From the NCBI RefSeq assembly GCF_017357105.1, contig NZ_CP071596.1:1116001-1180000 (forward strand): 64,000 bases of DNA, written 5' to 3'. This document shows, piece after piece, positions 50,973-59,859 of this stretch. A program made the position numbers and the translations under genes. This stretch comes from Natronosalvus caseinilyticus (GTDB lineage: Archaea; Halobacteriota; Halobacteria; Halobacteriales; Natrialbaceae). How positions within the stretch are numbered: position 1 is the stretch's first letter; each line of letters begins with the position of its first letter. Below the pieces are notes generated by a model. The model was not told the origin of the DNA. It worked only from the letters and a program-made list of their open reading frames with translations, and ran no database searches.

Positions 50973-51754
50973 GGACGGTCGCCGAACCCGTCGAGGGCGA
51001 GTACGTTCGCGTCGAACCCCGGTGGGAACCGGGCATCGAGGTCAACGGCATCCCGGCGAGCCTCGAGTGTGTCCGCAAGGCGGACGTGCGCGTTGACCTC
51101 GTCGAGCCGGACGCCGACTATACCGGCGACGGCCGCGCGTTCGTGGTCGAACACGTCCTCGGCCCGCTGCGGCTCTGTGGCGTTACCGCCGCATCCGTCA
51201 CCGGAATCGCCAGCGAGTGGGACTTCTCCCGGCCGGAACACCGCTTCTGTTACGCGACGACGCTCGGCCCCGACGCGGTCGTGAGCCACCCCGCGGGACT
51301 CCCGAATCCCGCGATCGCGAGGGCCGTACGCGAGGTCGGCACGGAACCGGTCGACGGTGAGACCCGCGCGACGCTCTCGGCGGCCGTGACCCGCGAGACC
51401 GACAACGGCTCGATCACCGTCTCGCCCGCCGAGACGGGATCGGGTGTCTCCCTCGCCCTCGAGTACGACGGCGCGCGCTTCGAGGCGGCGGTACCCCACG
51501 ACGGCGCTCGAGGCGACGTGATCGAGGCGATCACCACCGCGACGACGCCGTACCTCGCGCCCGACGCCGAGGTGGCCGTCACGCACGCCGCCGCCGACGT
51601 GCTCTCGGACATCGTGGTGCTCGGCGGCCTCGAGGACGTCTGCATCGAGGCGAGCCTGGGCGGAGCCTACCACGCCGAGACGATCGGGGTCGCGCGACGC
51701 GCCCGCGAGCAGGGGGCCGTCAGCGGGCTCGAACGCCCGGCGGCGGACCGGTGA
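50969..51754 (+). CDS. Unknown protein, last gene of the SDR/M20 operon
   Basis: A 261-residue protein beginning at a GTG that overlaps the previous stop. Segment GRAFVVEHVLGPLRLCGVTAA weakly recalls the EH-x-L motif of LpxC-type deacetylases, and AEVAVTHAAADVLSDIVVLGG follows later, but the metal ligands of that family are not evident. No confident family. The four-gene linkage (SDR, M20, 49977 gene, this gene) ties it to the same pathway. Confidence 0.75.
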   Translation: MRTVAEPVEGEYVRVEPRWEPGIEVNGIPASLECVRKADVRVDLVEPDADYTGDGRAFVVEHVLGPLRLCGVTAASVTGIASEWDFSRPEHRFCYATTLGPDAVVSHPAGLPNPAIARAVREVGTEPVDGETRATLSAAVTRETDNGSITVSPAETGSGVSLALEYDGARFEAAVPHDGARGDVIEAITTATTPYLAPDAEVAVTHAAADVLSDIVVLGGLEDVCIEASLGGAYHAETIGVARRAREQGAVSGLERPAADR

Positions 51755-51781
51755 CCTATCAAATACCCGTGAAGACACACG

Positions 51782-51788
51782 TTTTTAT
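51782..51788 (+). promoter_or_regulatory. TATA box of the Lrp/AsnC gene
   Basis: TTTTTAT lies 25-31 bases before the ATG at 51813 and sits inside an imperfect palindrome, ACACACGTTTTTATGTGAGA, which could also be an autoregulatory Lrp site. Confidence 0.5.
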
Positions 51789-51812
51789 GTGAGACGGCGC
51801 TCTACGTGAAGT

Positions 51813-52334
51813 ATGTCGAACACGCGCCCTCGCGGCGAGACCTTCGATCAGACGGACGTCGACCTCCTCGAGTACGTCGAGAACGACTTCGACGTCAACC
51901 TCAACGTCCTCTCGGAGGAACTCGGCCTGTCGAAATCCGCGATCCACTACCGACTCGAGAAACTCAAGGACCGGGGCGTCATCCGGGGGATCACGGCCGA
52001 TCTCGATCCGGTGCCCTTCGGACTGGACATGGTGGCGCTGACGGAGATTTCGGTCACCCACGAGCAGGGGTACTCCGAGGACATTGGAACCGAACTCGCG
52101 GCGATCGATGGCATCGAACAGGTCTACTACACGATGGGCGACGTGGACTTCGTGACGATCGTGCGCGTCCAGGACCGCGAGCAAATGAACGAGGTCATCG
52201 ACGAAATCGTCGGCATCGAGGGAGTGAAGGAAACGTCCTCGCGATTCGTCATGGACGAGATCAAGAGCACTCCGCGGGTCGTTTCGGTGATGTCTGAGGA
52301 GATGAAACAGGTCGTCCAGGACGGGGATCGCTGA
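51813..52334 (+). CDS. Lrp/AsnC-family transcriptional regulator
   Basis: A 173-residue regulator. The N-terminal HTH (LLEYVENDFDVNLNVLSEELGLSKSAIHYRLEKLKDRGVI) is followed by a RAM ligand-binding domain (VALTEISVTHEQGYSEDIGTELAAIDGIEQVYYTMGDVDFVTIVRVQD). Lrp proteins sense amino acids. Its place between the deacylase operon and mmsA suggests local control of the catabolic genes by their amino acid product. The first ~12 residues are slightly longer than usual. Confidence 0.92.
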   Translation: MSNTRPRGETFDQTDVDLLEYVENDFDVNLNVLSEELGLSKSAIHYRLEKLKDRGVIRGITADLDPVPFGLDMVALTEISVTHEQGYSEDIGTELAAIDGIEQVYYTMGDVDFVTIVRVQDREQMNEVIDEIVGIEGVKETSSRFVMDEIKSTPRVVSVMSEEMKQVVQDGDR

Positions 52335-52374
52335 TCGGCGTCTCGACTCGAGCGTTTCGAACGGAGGATAGGGC

Positions 52375-53844
52375 CTACGCGTTCGGCCAGCGTTCGATGT
52401 ACACCGTCTCGTCGGTGTAGAACCGGACGACGTCCTCCGCCTGGGCGTGGAGATCGCCGAAGAACGAGTCTTTCTGCCCGCCGAAGTGGAAGAAGGCCAT
52501 CGGCGCGGCCGTTCCGGCGTTGACCGCGAGGTTGCCCGCCTCCGCCCGGTGGCGGAACTGGCGGGCCTCCGAGCCACTTTCGGTGAAGAGGCTCGCGGCG
52601 TTGCCGAAGTCGCTGCGGTTCATGACCTCGATTCCCTCCGCGACGCTCTCGACCGACATCGCGGCGAGGACGGGGCCGAATATTTCCTCTCGGCAGATGG
52701 TCATCTCCGGGGTCACGTCCCGGAAGAGACAGGGACCGAGGAAGTTGCCCTCGCCGTCGCGACCGACGTCCCGGCCGTCGACGACCAGTTCGGCTCCCTC
52801 CTCGAGACCGGTTTCGACGTGCTCCCGGACTCGCTCCTCGTGTTCGGGCGTGATCAGCGGGCCGACGGTAGTCTCGGGGTCGAGGCCGTCGCCGACGACC
52901 TGTGCCTCGGTTTCGGCGGCGAGGAGGTCGACGAACTCCTCGTACACCGGTTCCTCGACCAGCACGACGTCGTTGGCGAGACAGCGCTCGCCCGAGCACG
53001 CCAGCGCGGAACTCACCGTCTTCTCGGCGGCGAACTCGAGGTCGGCGGTCGCGGAGACGACGACGTGGTTCTTCGCCCCACCCTGGGCCTGGACGCGCTT
53101 GCCGTGGGCGGCCGCCTTCTCGTAGACGTGTTTCGCGACGGGGGTGGAGCCGACGAAGGAGATGCCGGCGACGTCGGGGTGCTCGAGCAGGGCGTCGACG
53201 GTGTCGACGCTCCCGTTGACGAGCTGGACGACGCCGTCGGGGAAGCCGGCCTGCTCGATGAGTTCGAACAGCCGCTGGGTCACGAGCGGGTCCCGTTCGC
53301 TCGGTTTCAGAATGAAGCTGTTCCCGGTCGCGACCGCGTACGGGAGGAACCACAGCGGGATCATGCCGGGGAAGTTGAACGGGGTGACGGCGGCGAACAC
53401 GCCGAGAGGCTCCCTGACGGCCGTTTCGTCGATGTCGGGGGCGGCGTGCTGGACGTGTCCCGCCTGCATGAGCGTCGGGATGCCGCAGGCGACTTCGACG
53501 TTCTCGATGCCTCGTCGGAGTTCCCCTCGAGCCTCGCCCATCGTCTTTCCGTGCTCGCGGACGAGGATCTCCGTGAGTTCGTCCAGGTGGTCCTCGAGGA
53601 GGCGCTTCAGCTCGAACAGCGGCTGGATGCGCGCCTCGACGGGGGTCTCTCGCCAGTCCTCGAAGGCGGCCAGCCCCGCCTCAACTGCCGCGTCCACGTC
53701 CTCGTCGGTGCTGAAGCCGACGTATCCGAGGGCGTCGCCGGTCGCCGGGTTCACCACGTCCTGGCCGTCCGCACCCGGGGCGACCCATCCTCCGTCGACG
53801 TAGTTTTTCACCGTCCCGAACTGTTCGGTGGTATCGTGTGGCAT
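52375..53844 (-). CDS. mmsA: CoA-acylating methylmalonate-semialdehyde dehydrogenase
   Basis: A 489-residue ALDH-superfamily protein of the MmsA type: N-terminal NYVDGGWVAPGADGQDVVNPATGDAL, FNFPGMIPLWFLPYAVATGN, the catalytic Cys in SGERCLANDVV, and the MmsA-specific QGGAKNHVVV in place of the ELGGK of ordinary ALDH (no general base Glu). It oxidises malonate or methylmalonate semialdehyde to acetyl- or propionyl-CoA. Faces the Lrp gene convergently; divergent from the aminotransferase gene. Confidence 0.95.
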   Translation of the reverse strand: MPHDTTEQFGTVKNYVDGGWVAPGADGQDVVNPATGDALGYVGFSTDEDVDAAVEAGLAAFEDWRETPVEARIQPLFELKRLLEDHLDELTEILVREHGKTMGEARGELRRGIENVEVACGIPTLMQAGHVQHAAPDIDETAVREPLGVFAAVTPFNFPGMIPLWFLPYAVATGNSFILKPSERDPLVTQRLFELIEQAGFPDGVVQLVNGSVDTVDALLEHPDVAGISFVGSTPVAKHVYEKAAAHGKRVQAQGGAKNHVVVSATADLEFAAEKTVSSALACSGERCLANDVVLVEEPVYEEFVDLLAAETEAQVVGDGLDPETTVGPLITPEHEERVREHVETGLEEGAELVVDGRDVGRDGEGNFLGPCLFRDVTPEMTICREEIFGPVLAAMSVESVAEGIEVMNRSDFGNAASLFTESGSEARQFRHRAEAGNLAVNAGTAAPMAFFHFGGQKDSFFGDLHAQAEDVVRFYTDETVYIERWPNA

Positions 53845-53868
53845 TCGTCTAGGGCTGTCCGCCGGCCA

Positions 53869-53876
53869 CTATAAGG
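53869..53876 (-). promoter_or_regulatory. TATA box of mmsA
   Basis: On the minus strand CCTTATAG lies 25-32 bases before the mmsA ATG, predicting a leaderless transcript. Confidence 0.5.
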
Positions 53877-53980
53877 CTTCTGAAATTATGAATATTGTAC
53901 CCCATACTGGTTGAAAACATGGACTGAATGCTGTACCACCGTGAATTGTAGAATTTTGTCCGAGAAATCTGATTGAGGGA

Positions 53981-53990
53981 TAAATATTAA
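53981..53990 (+). promoter_or_regulatory. TATA box of the aminotransferase gene
   Basis: TAAATATTAA lies 31-40 bases before the ATG at 54021. The 176-base divergent interval with mmsA allows shared regulation. Confidence 0.5.
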
Positions 53991-54020
53991 TCAATAGAGT
54001 CCGATAGCCGTGATAGGGAT

Positions 54021-55355
54021 ATGGTAACGGATAACTCGAGCGACGGGCTGAACGCCGTCGAGGCGATGGACAGAGAGTACGTGTTCGGGACGTGGGCCTA
54101 CCAGAGCGAGGTCTCGCCGACCCAGATCGTCGGCGGCGACGGCGCCCGGTTCATCGACGCCGACGGCAACGAGTACGTCGACTTCTCCGGGCAACTCATG
54201 TGTTCGAACCTCGGCCACTCGGCCACGGCGGTCGAGGAAGCTATCGCCGACCAGACTCGAGCGGGGGCGTACTTCGCGCCGGGCTTCGCCACCGAGGCGC
54301 GGGCCGAACTCGGGAAGAAACTCGCCGAGGTGACGCCGGGAAACCTCTCGAAGACGTTCTTCTCGACCAGCGGCACCGAGGCCATCGAGGCTGCGATCAA
54401 GATCGCGAAATTCTACACGGGCAAGGACAAAATCGTCTCCCGGTATCGCTCCTACCACGGCGCGACCGCGGGGTCGATCAGCGTCACCGGCGACCCCCGC
54501 CGACTTGCCGCCGAACCCGGCATTCCGGGCGCGATCAAGGCGCCCGACCCCTACGCCTACGGGTCGACGCTCGACCCGATGGAGAGCCTCGAGTACATCG
54601 ACGAGATGCTGATGCTCGAGGGCGATACCGTCGCGGCGGTACTGGTCGAACCGGTCGTCGGCTCGAACGGCATCCTAGTCCCGCCCGCGGAGTACCTCCC
54701 GCGGCTGAAGGAGATCGCCCACGACCACGGCGCGTTGCTCGTCTGCGACGAGGTGATGACCGGGTTCGGTCGGACCGGCGAGTGGTTCGGCAGCGACCTC
54801 TTCGACGTGACCCCCGACATCATGACGATGGCGAAGGGGCTCACGGGCGCCTACCAGCCCCTCGCGGCGACGATCGTCACCGACGAGGTCGCTGCTTACT
54901 TCGAGGACAACATGTTCACGCACGGCCACACCTACGCGGGCCATCCGGTCGCCTGCGCAGCGGGGCTAGCGGCCATCGAGACCTACCAGTCCGAGGGGTT
55001 GATCGAGCGGGCGGACGAGGTCGGCTCGTACCTGGGCGACCGAATCGCCTCGCTCGCGGTCGACCACCCGAGCGTCGGCGACGTCCGCGGAACCGGGCTG
55101 TTCCACGGAATCGAACTCACGAGACGGGCCGACGAGCGGGTCCCCTTCGGAACGCGCGAGGACAAACTCTCGAAGGGGTCGACTGTCGTCGACGAGGTCG
55201 CCGCCCGCGCCCTCGAGCACGGGACCTACGTCGCCAACATGATCAACACGCTCATCGTCGCGCCGCCGCTGACGATCACCCGAGAAGAGATCGACGAGGC
55301 GATTGCAGCGATCGATGTGGCCCTCGAGGCTGCCGACGCGGCGATGGAGGCCTGA
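54021..55355 (+). CDS. Class III (omega-amino acid) aminotransferase
   Basis: A 444-residue PLP enzyme with the class III signature: VCDEVMTGFGRTGEWFGSDLF (PLP Asp) and MTMAKGLTGAYQPLAATIV (Schiff-base Lys). The opening YVFGTWAYQSEVSPTQIVGGDGARFIDADGNEYVDFSGQ (overlapping parts) is typical of omega-aminotransferases. Divergent from mmsA: a beta-amino acid could be transaminated here and its semialdehyde oxidised by MmsA. Substrate specificity is not decided by sequence alone. Confidence 0.93.
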   Translation: MVTDNSSDGLNAVEAMDREYVFGTWAYQSEVSPTQIVGGDGARFIDADGNEYVDFSGQLMCSNLGHSATAVEEAIADQTRAGAYFAPGFATEARAELGKKLAEVTPGNLSKTFFSTSGTEAIEAAIKIAKFYTGKDKIVSRYRSYHGATAGSISVTGDPRRLAAEPGIPGAIKAPDPYAYGSTLDPMESLEYIDEMLMLEGDTVAAVLVEPVVGSNGILVPPAEYLPRLKEIAHDHGALLVCDEVMTGFGRTGEWFGSDLFDVTPDIMTMAKGLTGAYQPLAATIVTDEVAAYFEDNMFTHGHTYAGHPVACAAGLAAIETYQSEGLIERADEVGSYLGDRIASLAVDHPSVGDVRGTGLFHGIELTRRADERVPFGTREDKLSKGSTVVDEVAARALEHGTYVANMINTLIVAPPLTITREEIDEAIAAIDVALEAADAAMEA

Positions 55356-55576
55356 CTCGACCGACGGTAACTCGAGCGGTTCTCGGCCCGAGGGGTCGCT
55401 CACACGCGCCCGACCAGCCAGTTCGACCAACAGAATCCAACCTACAATCGAAACAATGAACGAATTTCAGGTAACCCGGGATTCCCACGAACTCGACACA
55501 ACACTTAAGCGAGCCCGTGAAAACGACCTACCCATGATTTTACGCCTCACACCGCCGGAGGTGGCCTGATCGCTCG

Positions 55577-56527
55577 ATGAACTTCCTTCGCTACGTCGCG
55601 GTGCGGACGCTCCAGACGGTCCCCGTGCTGGCCGGTGTCTCCGCAGTCGTGTTCCTGATCGTCCACGCGGCACCCGGCGATCCGGTCGTCAACATGCTCG
55701 GTATCCAGGCGACAGATGAGAACATCGAGGCGGTCCGGGCCGCCCACGGACTGGACCAGCCGCTGTACATCCAGTACTTCTCGTGGCTCTCGAACGTGCT
55801 CCAGGGCGACTTCGGCCGCTCGCTCGTCCAGGGGCGGGCCGTCTCGGACCTGATCGTGAGCCGTCTGCCAGCGACGCTGTTCCTCGCCGTCTCCTCGATG
55901 GTCGTCGCCATACTCATCGCGATTCCGGCCGGCATGGTGAGCGCAGTCCGCAAGGGATCGAAGACCGATTTTGCGGTCACGCTCGGGGCGCTCTCGGGCA
56001 TCTCGATCCCGAACTTCTGGCTCGGCCTCCTCCTGATCCTCTTCTTCGCGACGTCGATCAATCTCTTCCCCGCGGGGAACTACGTCTCGCCGATGGACGA
56101 CCCCGTCGGTGCGCTCGAGAGCGTCTTCCTGCCGGCGGTGACGGTTGGAACCGCCTACGCTGCCTTGCTGACACGCCAGACGCGCTCGGCTGTCCTCGAG
56201 AACCTGCGCTCCGATAGCGTACGGATGGCGAAGGCGAAAGGACTCTCGACGCGCCGGATCATGACCGCCCACGTTCTGAAGGGGGCGCTCTTGCCCGTCA
56301 TCACCGTCGCGGGGTTGCAGTTCGGCTACCTCCTCTCGGCCACCGTCGTCGTCGAGCAGGTGTTCGCCTGGCCCGGCATGGGGCGGCTGATCTGGTTCGC
56401 CGTCCTCCAGCAGGACTACCCGGCGGTACAGGGAGCCGTCCTCGTCGTCGCCACCCTGTTCGTCGTGATCAATCTGCTCGTCGACCTCACGTACGGCTAC
56501 CTCGACCCGCGGGTGAGCGTCCAATGA
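55577..56527 (+). CDS. Dipeptide/oligopeptide ABC transporter permease (DppB type)
   Basis: A 316-residue permease with six membrane helices. Opening NFLRYVAVRTLQTVPVLAGVSAVVFLIVHAAPGDPV is the DppB signature, and KAKGLSTRRIMTAHVLKGALLPVITV is the EAA-like loop contacting the ATPase. It starts the operon with permease 2 and the fused ATPase, overlapping the next gene by four bases (ATGA). Confidence 0.94.
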   Translation: MNFLRYVAVRTLQTVPVLAGVSAVVFLIVHAAPGDPVVNMLGIQATDENIEAVRAAHGLDQPLYIQYFSWLSNVLQGDFGRSLVQGRAVSDLIVSRLPATLFLAVSSMVVAILIAIPAGMVSAVRKGSKTDFAVTLGALSGISIPNFWLGLLLILFFATSINLFPAGNYVSPMDDPVGALESVFLPAVTVGTAYAALLTRQTRSAVLENLRSDSVRMAKAKGLSTRRIMTAHVLKGALLPVITVAGLQFGYLLSATVVVEQVFAWPGMGRLIWFAVLQQDYPAVQGAVLVVATLFVVINLLVDLTYGYLDPRVSVQ

Positions 56528-57429
56528 GCGTCGCCTCGAGCGCCCGTTGGGAACGGTTCCGTCGCTTCGCCCGGAGTTTTGCGGCGCACAAACTGGCGGT
56601 CGCCGGGCTCGCGGTCGTGTCGGTAATCGTCGTCGTCGGCGTGCTCGCGTTCGTCGACGAGCAGTTCTTCGGCGGGGCGATCGTCGAAACCGTCCACCAC
56701 GACCCGAACGATCCCGCGTTTACCCCGCTCGAGGGACCGAGTGCCGACCACCCGTTCGGGACCGACGAACTGGGTCGCGACGTCCTGTCGCGAACGATCT
56801 ACGGCGCGAAGGTGTCGGTACAGGTCGCACTCACGGCGGTCTCGGTCGCCGCCGTGATCGGCTCGCTGCTCGGCGTGCTCGCTGGCTACGCGAAGGGGTA
56901 CACGGAGACGGTCATCATGCGCGGGGTGGACGTGCTGCTCGGCTTTCCGGCGCTCATCCTCGCGATCGGCGTCGTCGCCGCACTCGGATTTAGCCTCCAG
57001 AACGTCATCATCGCGCTGGGAATCGTCTACATCCCCCAGTTCGCACGCATCGCCCGCAGTAGCGCCCTCTCGATCACCGAGGAGGAGTACGTCGAGGCCG
57101 CCGAAGCCCTCGGCTACTCGAGGCGCCACATCGTCTTCCGGGAGGTGTTGCCCAACTGCCTCTCGCCGCTGCTGGTCCAGGCCTCCCTGCTGATGGCGTT
57201 CGCCATCATCGCGGAAGCCTCCCTCTCGTTCCTCGGCCTCGGCGTCCAGCCGCCCCAGGCCTCGTGGGGGCAGATGGTCGCCGACGGGAGTAGCTACATG
57301 AGCAACGCCCCCTGGATCTCGGTGTTCCCCGGGGTCGCCGTCTTCGTCACCGTGTTGGGCTTCAACCTGGTCGGCGACGGGCTGCGCGACGCGCTCGACC
57401 CGCACGAAAACGCCGAACGGAGGTTCTGA
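56524..57429 (+). CDS. Dipeptide/oligopeptide ABC transporter permease (DppC type)
   Basis: A 301-residue permease. A cytoplasmic amphipathic start (RFRRFARSFAAHKLAV), HPFGTDELGRDVLSRTIYGAKVSVQVAL and EALGYSRRHIVFREVLPNCLSPLLVQ are DppC hallmarks, the last being the EAA loop. Six membrane helices. ATGA overlap with the upstream permease; the ATPase starts three bases after its stop. Confidence 0.94.
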   Translation: MSVASSARWERFRRFARSFAAHKLAVAGLAVVSVIVVVGVLAFVDEQFFGGAIVETVHHDPNDPAFTPLEGPSADHPFGTDELGRDVLSRTIYGAKVSVQVALTAVSVAAVIGSLLGVLAGYAKGYTETVIMRGVDVLLGFPALILAIGVVAALGFSLQNVIIALGIVYIPQFARIARSSALSITEEEYVEAAEALGYSRRHIVFREVLPNCLSPLLVQASLLMAFAIIAEASLSFLGLGVQPPQASWGQMVADGSSYMSNAPWISVFPGVAVFVTVLGFNLVGDGLRDALDPHENAERRF

Positions 57430-57431
57430 GT

Positions 57432-59612
57432 ATGAGTACGAACACGAGCACGAATACGAGCACGAGCACGGGTGACCCACTGCTATCGGTCGACGGACTG
57501 ACGACGGAGTTCGCGACCGACGAGGGCGGCATTCGCGCCATCGAGGACGTGAGCTTCACCCTCGAGCGCGGGGAAACCCTCGGTATCGTCGGAGAGAGCG
57601 GTTCCGGCAAGAGCGTCACCGCTCACTCGATCATGCGGCTGCTCGAGGACAACGGCCGGATCGCGTCGGGCTCGGTCACGTTCGACGGCGCCGATCTGAC
57701 GACGATGTCCGACTCGACGCTGCAGTCGATCCGCGGATCGGAGATCGCCATGGTCTTCCAGGACCCGATGACCTCGCTCACGCCGGTGTTGACCGTCGGC
57801 ACGCAACTCCTCGAGACGCTCCACCAGCACCGGGAGCTGTCAGACGAGGAAGCGCGGGAGACGGCGCTCTCCCTGCTCGAGCAGGTTCGCCTGCCCGATC
57901 CCGATGACGTCTTCGAGTCCTACCCGCACGAGCTCTCCGGGGGCCAGCGCCAGCGAGTGCTCATCGCCATCGCCATCTGCTGTGATCCCGAGGTGCTGAT
58001 CGCCGACGAGCCGACGACGGCACTGGACGTGACCATCGAGGCCCAGATCCTCGAGTTGCTCGAGGACCTCCGGGACTCCCGCGACCTCAGTGTCGTCCTC
58101 ATCACCCACGACCTGGGGGTCGTCGCGGAGTCGACCGACCGCGTGGGCGTCATGTACGCCGGACGGATGGTCGAGCAGGGGCCGACCGAGCGGGTGTTCA
58201 CCGAACCCCGCCACCCCTACACGGCGGGCCTGCTCCGATCGATGCCGCGACTGACCGACCACGTGCCCGAACTGCTCGAGGGGACCGTTCCCCAGCCTGG
58301 AAACCGGCCGAGTGGCTGTAACTTTGCCCCGCGCTGTCCGTACGCGACGGCGGCTTGCGAGGCGGACGATCCGCCGCTCGAGCCGGTCGAGGGGGGCAAC
58401 CGGGTCGATGCGGAGAGCGTGCCGGAGACGGCAGGGACCCGGGCATCGACCGGCGACGGCGCCGTCCAGCGAGCAGCCTGCGTTCGAACCGACGAAATCG
58501 GCGTCCTCGAGCCCGTGCCCGCCGAGGTATCCGGGACGGCCGGGTCGCGGACAACCGACGTCGGTGACCCGATTCTCGAGATCGAGAACGTGCGAAAGGA
58601 GTTCGACACCTCGTCCTCCCTCCTCGATCGATTGCTCCCGAAGGGATCGCCGCCGGTGCAGGCCGTCGACGGCGTCTCGCTCTCGCTTCGCGCGGGCGAA
58701 ACCGTCGGGCTCGTCGGGGAGAGCGGCTCCGGCAAGACGACCCTCGGGCGCCTCTGTATCGCGCTCGAGGACCGGACCGAGGGCGACATCCTGCTCGACG
58801 GCGTCTCCCTCGCGGAGACTCCCGACGAGGAGCTCCGCCAGCGAGTCCAGTTCGTCTTCCAGGACCCCAGTTCGTCGCTCAATCCGCGCCAACGAATTGG
58901 GCGCGTTCTCGGGTTCGCGGTCGAGAAACACGCGACGCTGGGGCCCGACGAGACGGTCACCGACCGCGTGATCGATCTGCTCGAGGAGGTGGGTCTCGAC
59001 GCCGAGACCCGCCACCGCCATCCCCACGAACTATCCGGCGGGCAGAAACAGCGCGTGGGCGTCGCCCGGGCGCTCGCGGTCGATCCGGACGTCCTGATCG
59101 CGGACGAGCCGACCAGCGCGCTGGACGTAAGTGTCCAGGGCCAGATCCTGGCCCTCCTCGAGCGGATCAAGGCCGAACGCGACCTCTCGATGATCTTCAT
59201 CAGCCACGATCTCTCGGTCATCCGCCACGTCTCCGATCGCGTCGCCGTGATGTACCTCGGGAGACTCGTGGAGACCGGGCCCGTCGACGCGCTCTTCACC
59301 GATCCGAAACACCCCTACACCGAGGCACTGTTGAGCGCGATTCCCGATCCCGACCCCGACCCCGACTCACGGCACTCGAGCGAGCGGATCACCCTCGAGG
59401 GCGAGATTCCGGACCCGCGATACCCGCCGACGGGGTGTAACTTCGCCAGCCGCTGTCCGGCGGTCATGCCGAAGTGTCGCGAACACGACCCGGCACTCGT
59501 CCCGGTCGACGGCGATCAGCGTGCGGCCTGTTTCCTCCACTCGACGGCCACCAGGGGCGACGAGGAGCCGCCAGAGGACGTTCTCGAGCTGGCCGCCCGG
59601 GACGACGACTGA
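57432..59612 (+). CDS. Fused double ABC ATPase (DppD-DppF) of the peptide transporter
   Basis: A 726-residue protein joining the two ATPases that are usually separate. Domain 1 (about residues 15-330) has [19 protein letters not shown] and [12 protein letters not shown]. Domain 2 (about 375-700) has [19 protein letters not shown] and [12 protein letters not shown]. Each ends in the peptide-importer zinc/iron-sulphur-like tail [11 protein letters not shown]...C and [20 protein letters not shown]. The linker is acidic. The N-terminus is a Thr-Asn-Ser repeat ([10 protein letters not shown]). Fusion fixes the heterodimer stoichiometry. Confidence 0.94.
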   Translation: MSTNTSTNTSTSTGDPLLSVDGLTTEFATDEGGIRAIEDVSFTLERGETLGIVGESGSGKSVTAHSIMRLLEDNGRIASGSVTFDGADLTTMSDSTLQSIRGSEIAMVFQDPMTSLTPVLTVGTQLLETLHQHRELSDEEARETALSLLEQVRLPDPDDVFESYPHELSGGQRQRVLIAIAICCDPEVLIADEPTTALDVTIEAQILELLEDLRDSRDLSVVLITHDLGVVAESTDRVGVMYAGRMVEQGPTERVFTEPRHPYTAGLLRSMPRLTDHVPELLEGTVPQPGNRPSGCNFAPRCPYATAACEADDPPLEPVEGGNRVDAESVPETAGTRASTGDGAVQRAACVRTDEIGVLEPVPAEVSGTAGSRTTDVGDPILEIENVRKEFDTSSSLLDRLLPKGSPPVQAVDGVSLSLRAGETVGLVGESGSGKTTLGRLCIALEDRTEGDILLDGVSLAETPDEELRQRVQFVFQDPSSSLNPRQRIGRVLGFAVEKHATLGPDETVTDRVIDLLEEVGLDAETRHRHPHELSGGQKQRVGVARALAVDPDVLIADEPTSALDVSVQGQILALLERIKAERDLSMIFISHDLSVIRHVSDRVAVMYLGRLVETGPVDALFTDPKHPYTEALLSAIPDPDPDPDSRHSSERITLEGEIPDPRYPPTGCNFASRCPAVMPKCREHDPALVPVDGDQRAACFLHSTATRGDEEPPEDVLELAARDDD

Positions 59613-59813
59613 ACCGGACACGGTCGAATCGACAGGTGCAGCCGACTCGACCGGTTTTGGTAGAACGAAGATCCGCGAACTCACTGATAAATAGAACGGA
59701 GTTCATCCAATAGTAATATAAATGAATAGCTGCATGTTACGGCTGCGAGATTTGGAACTGTTCCACCACCACCGAACCACCACAAATCTCGCACTTTTCC
59801 GGAAACGGTCGTT

Positions 59814-59859
59814 CGATCACTCGACAGTGACGCACTCTCCGATCACTCGACGGTGACGC
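59814..59859 (+). repeat. 20-base direct duplication at the 3' end of glmS
   Basis: CGATCACTCGACAGTGACGC (59814) recurs at 59840 with one mismatch (GACGG). The second copy spans the glmS stop codon; the first lies just beyond it, as if the gene end was duplicated. Confidence 0.7.

Noticed and set aside
55456-55569. A 37-codon ORF before the permease operon (MNEFQVTRDSHELD...)
   Set aside because: The likely promoter box (ACACTTAAG) lies inside it and no family matches; probably leader DNA.
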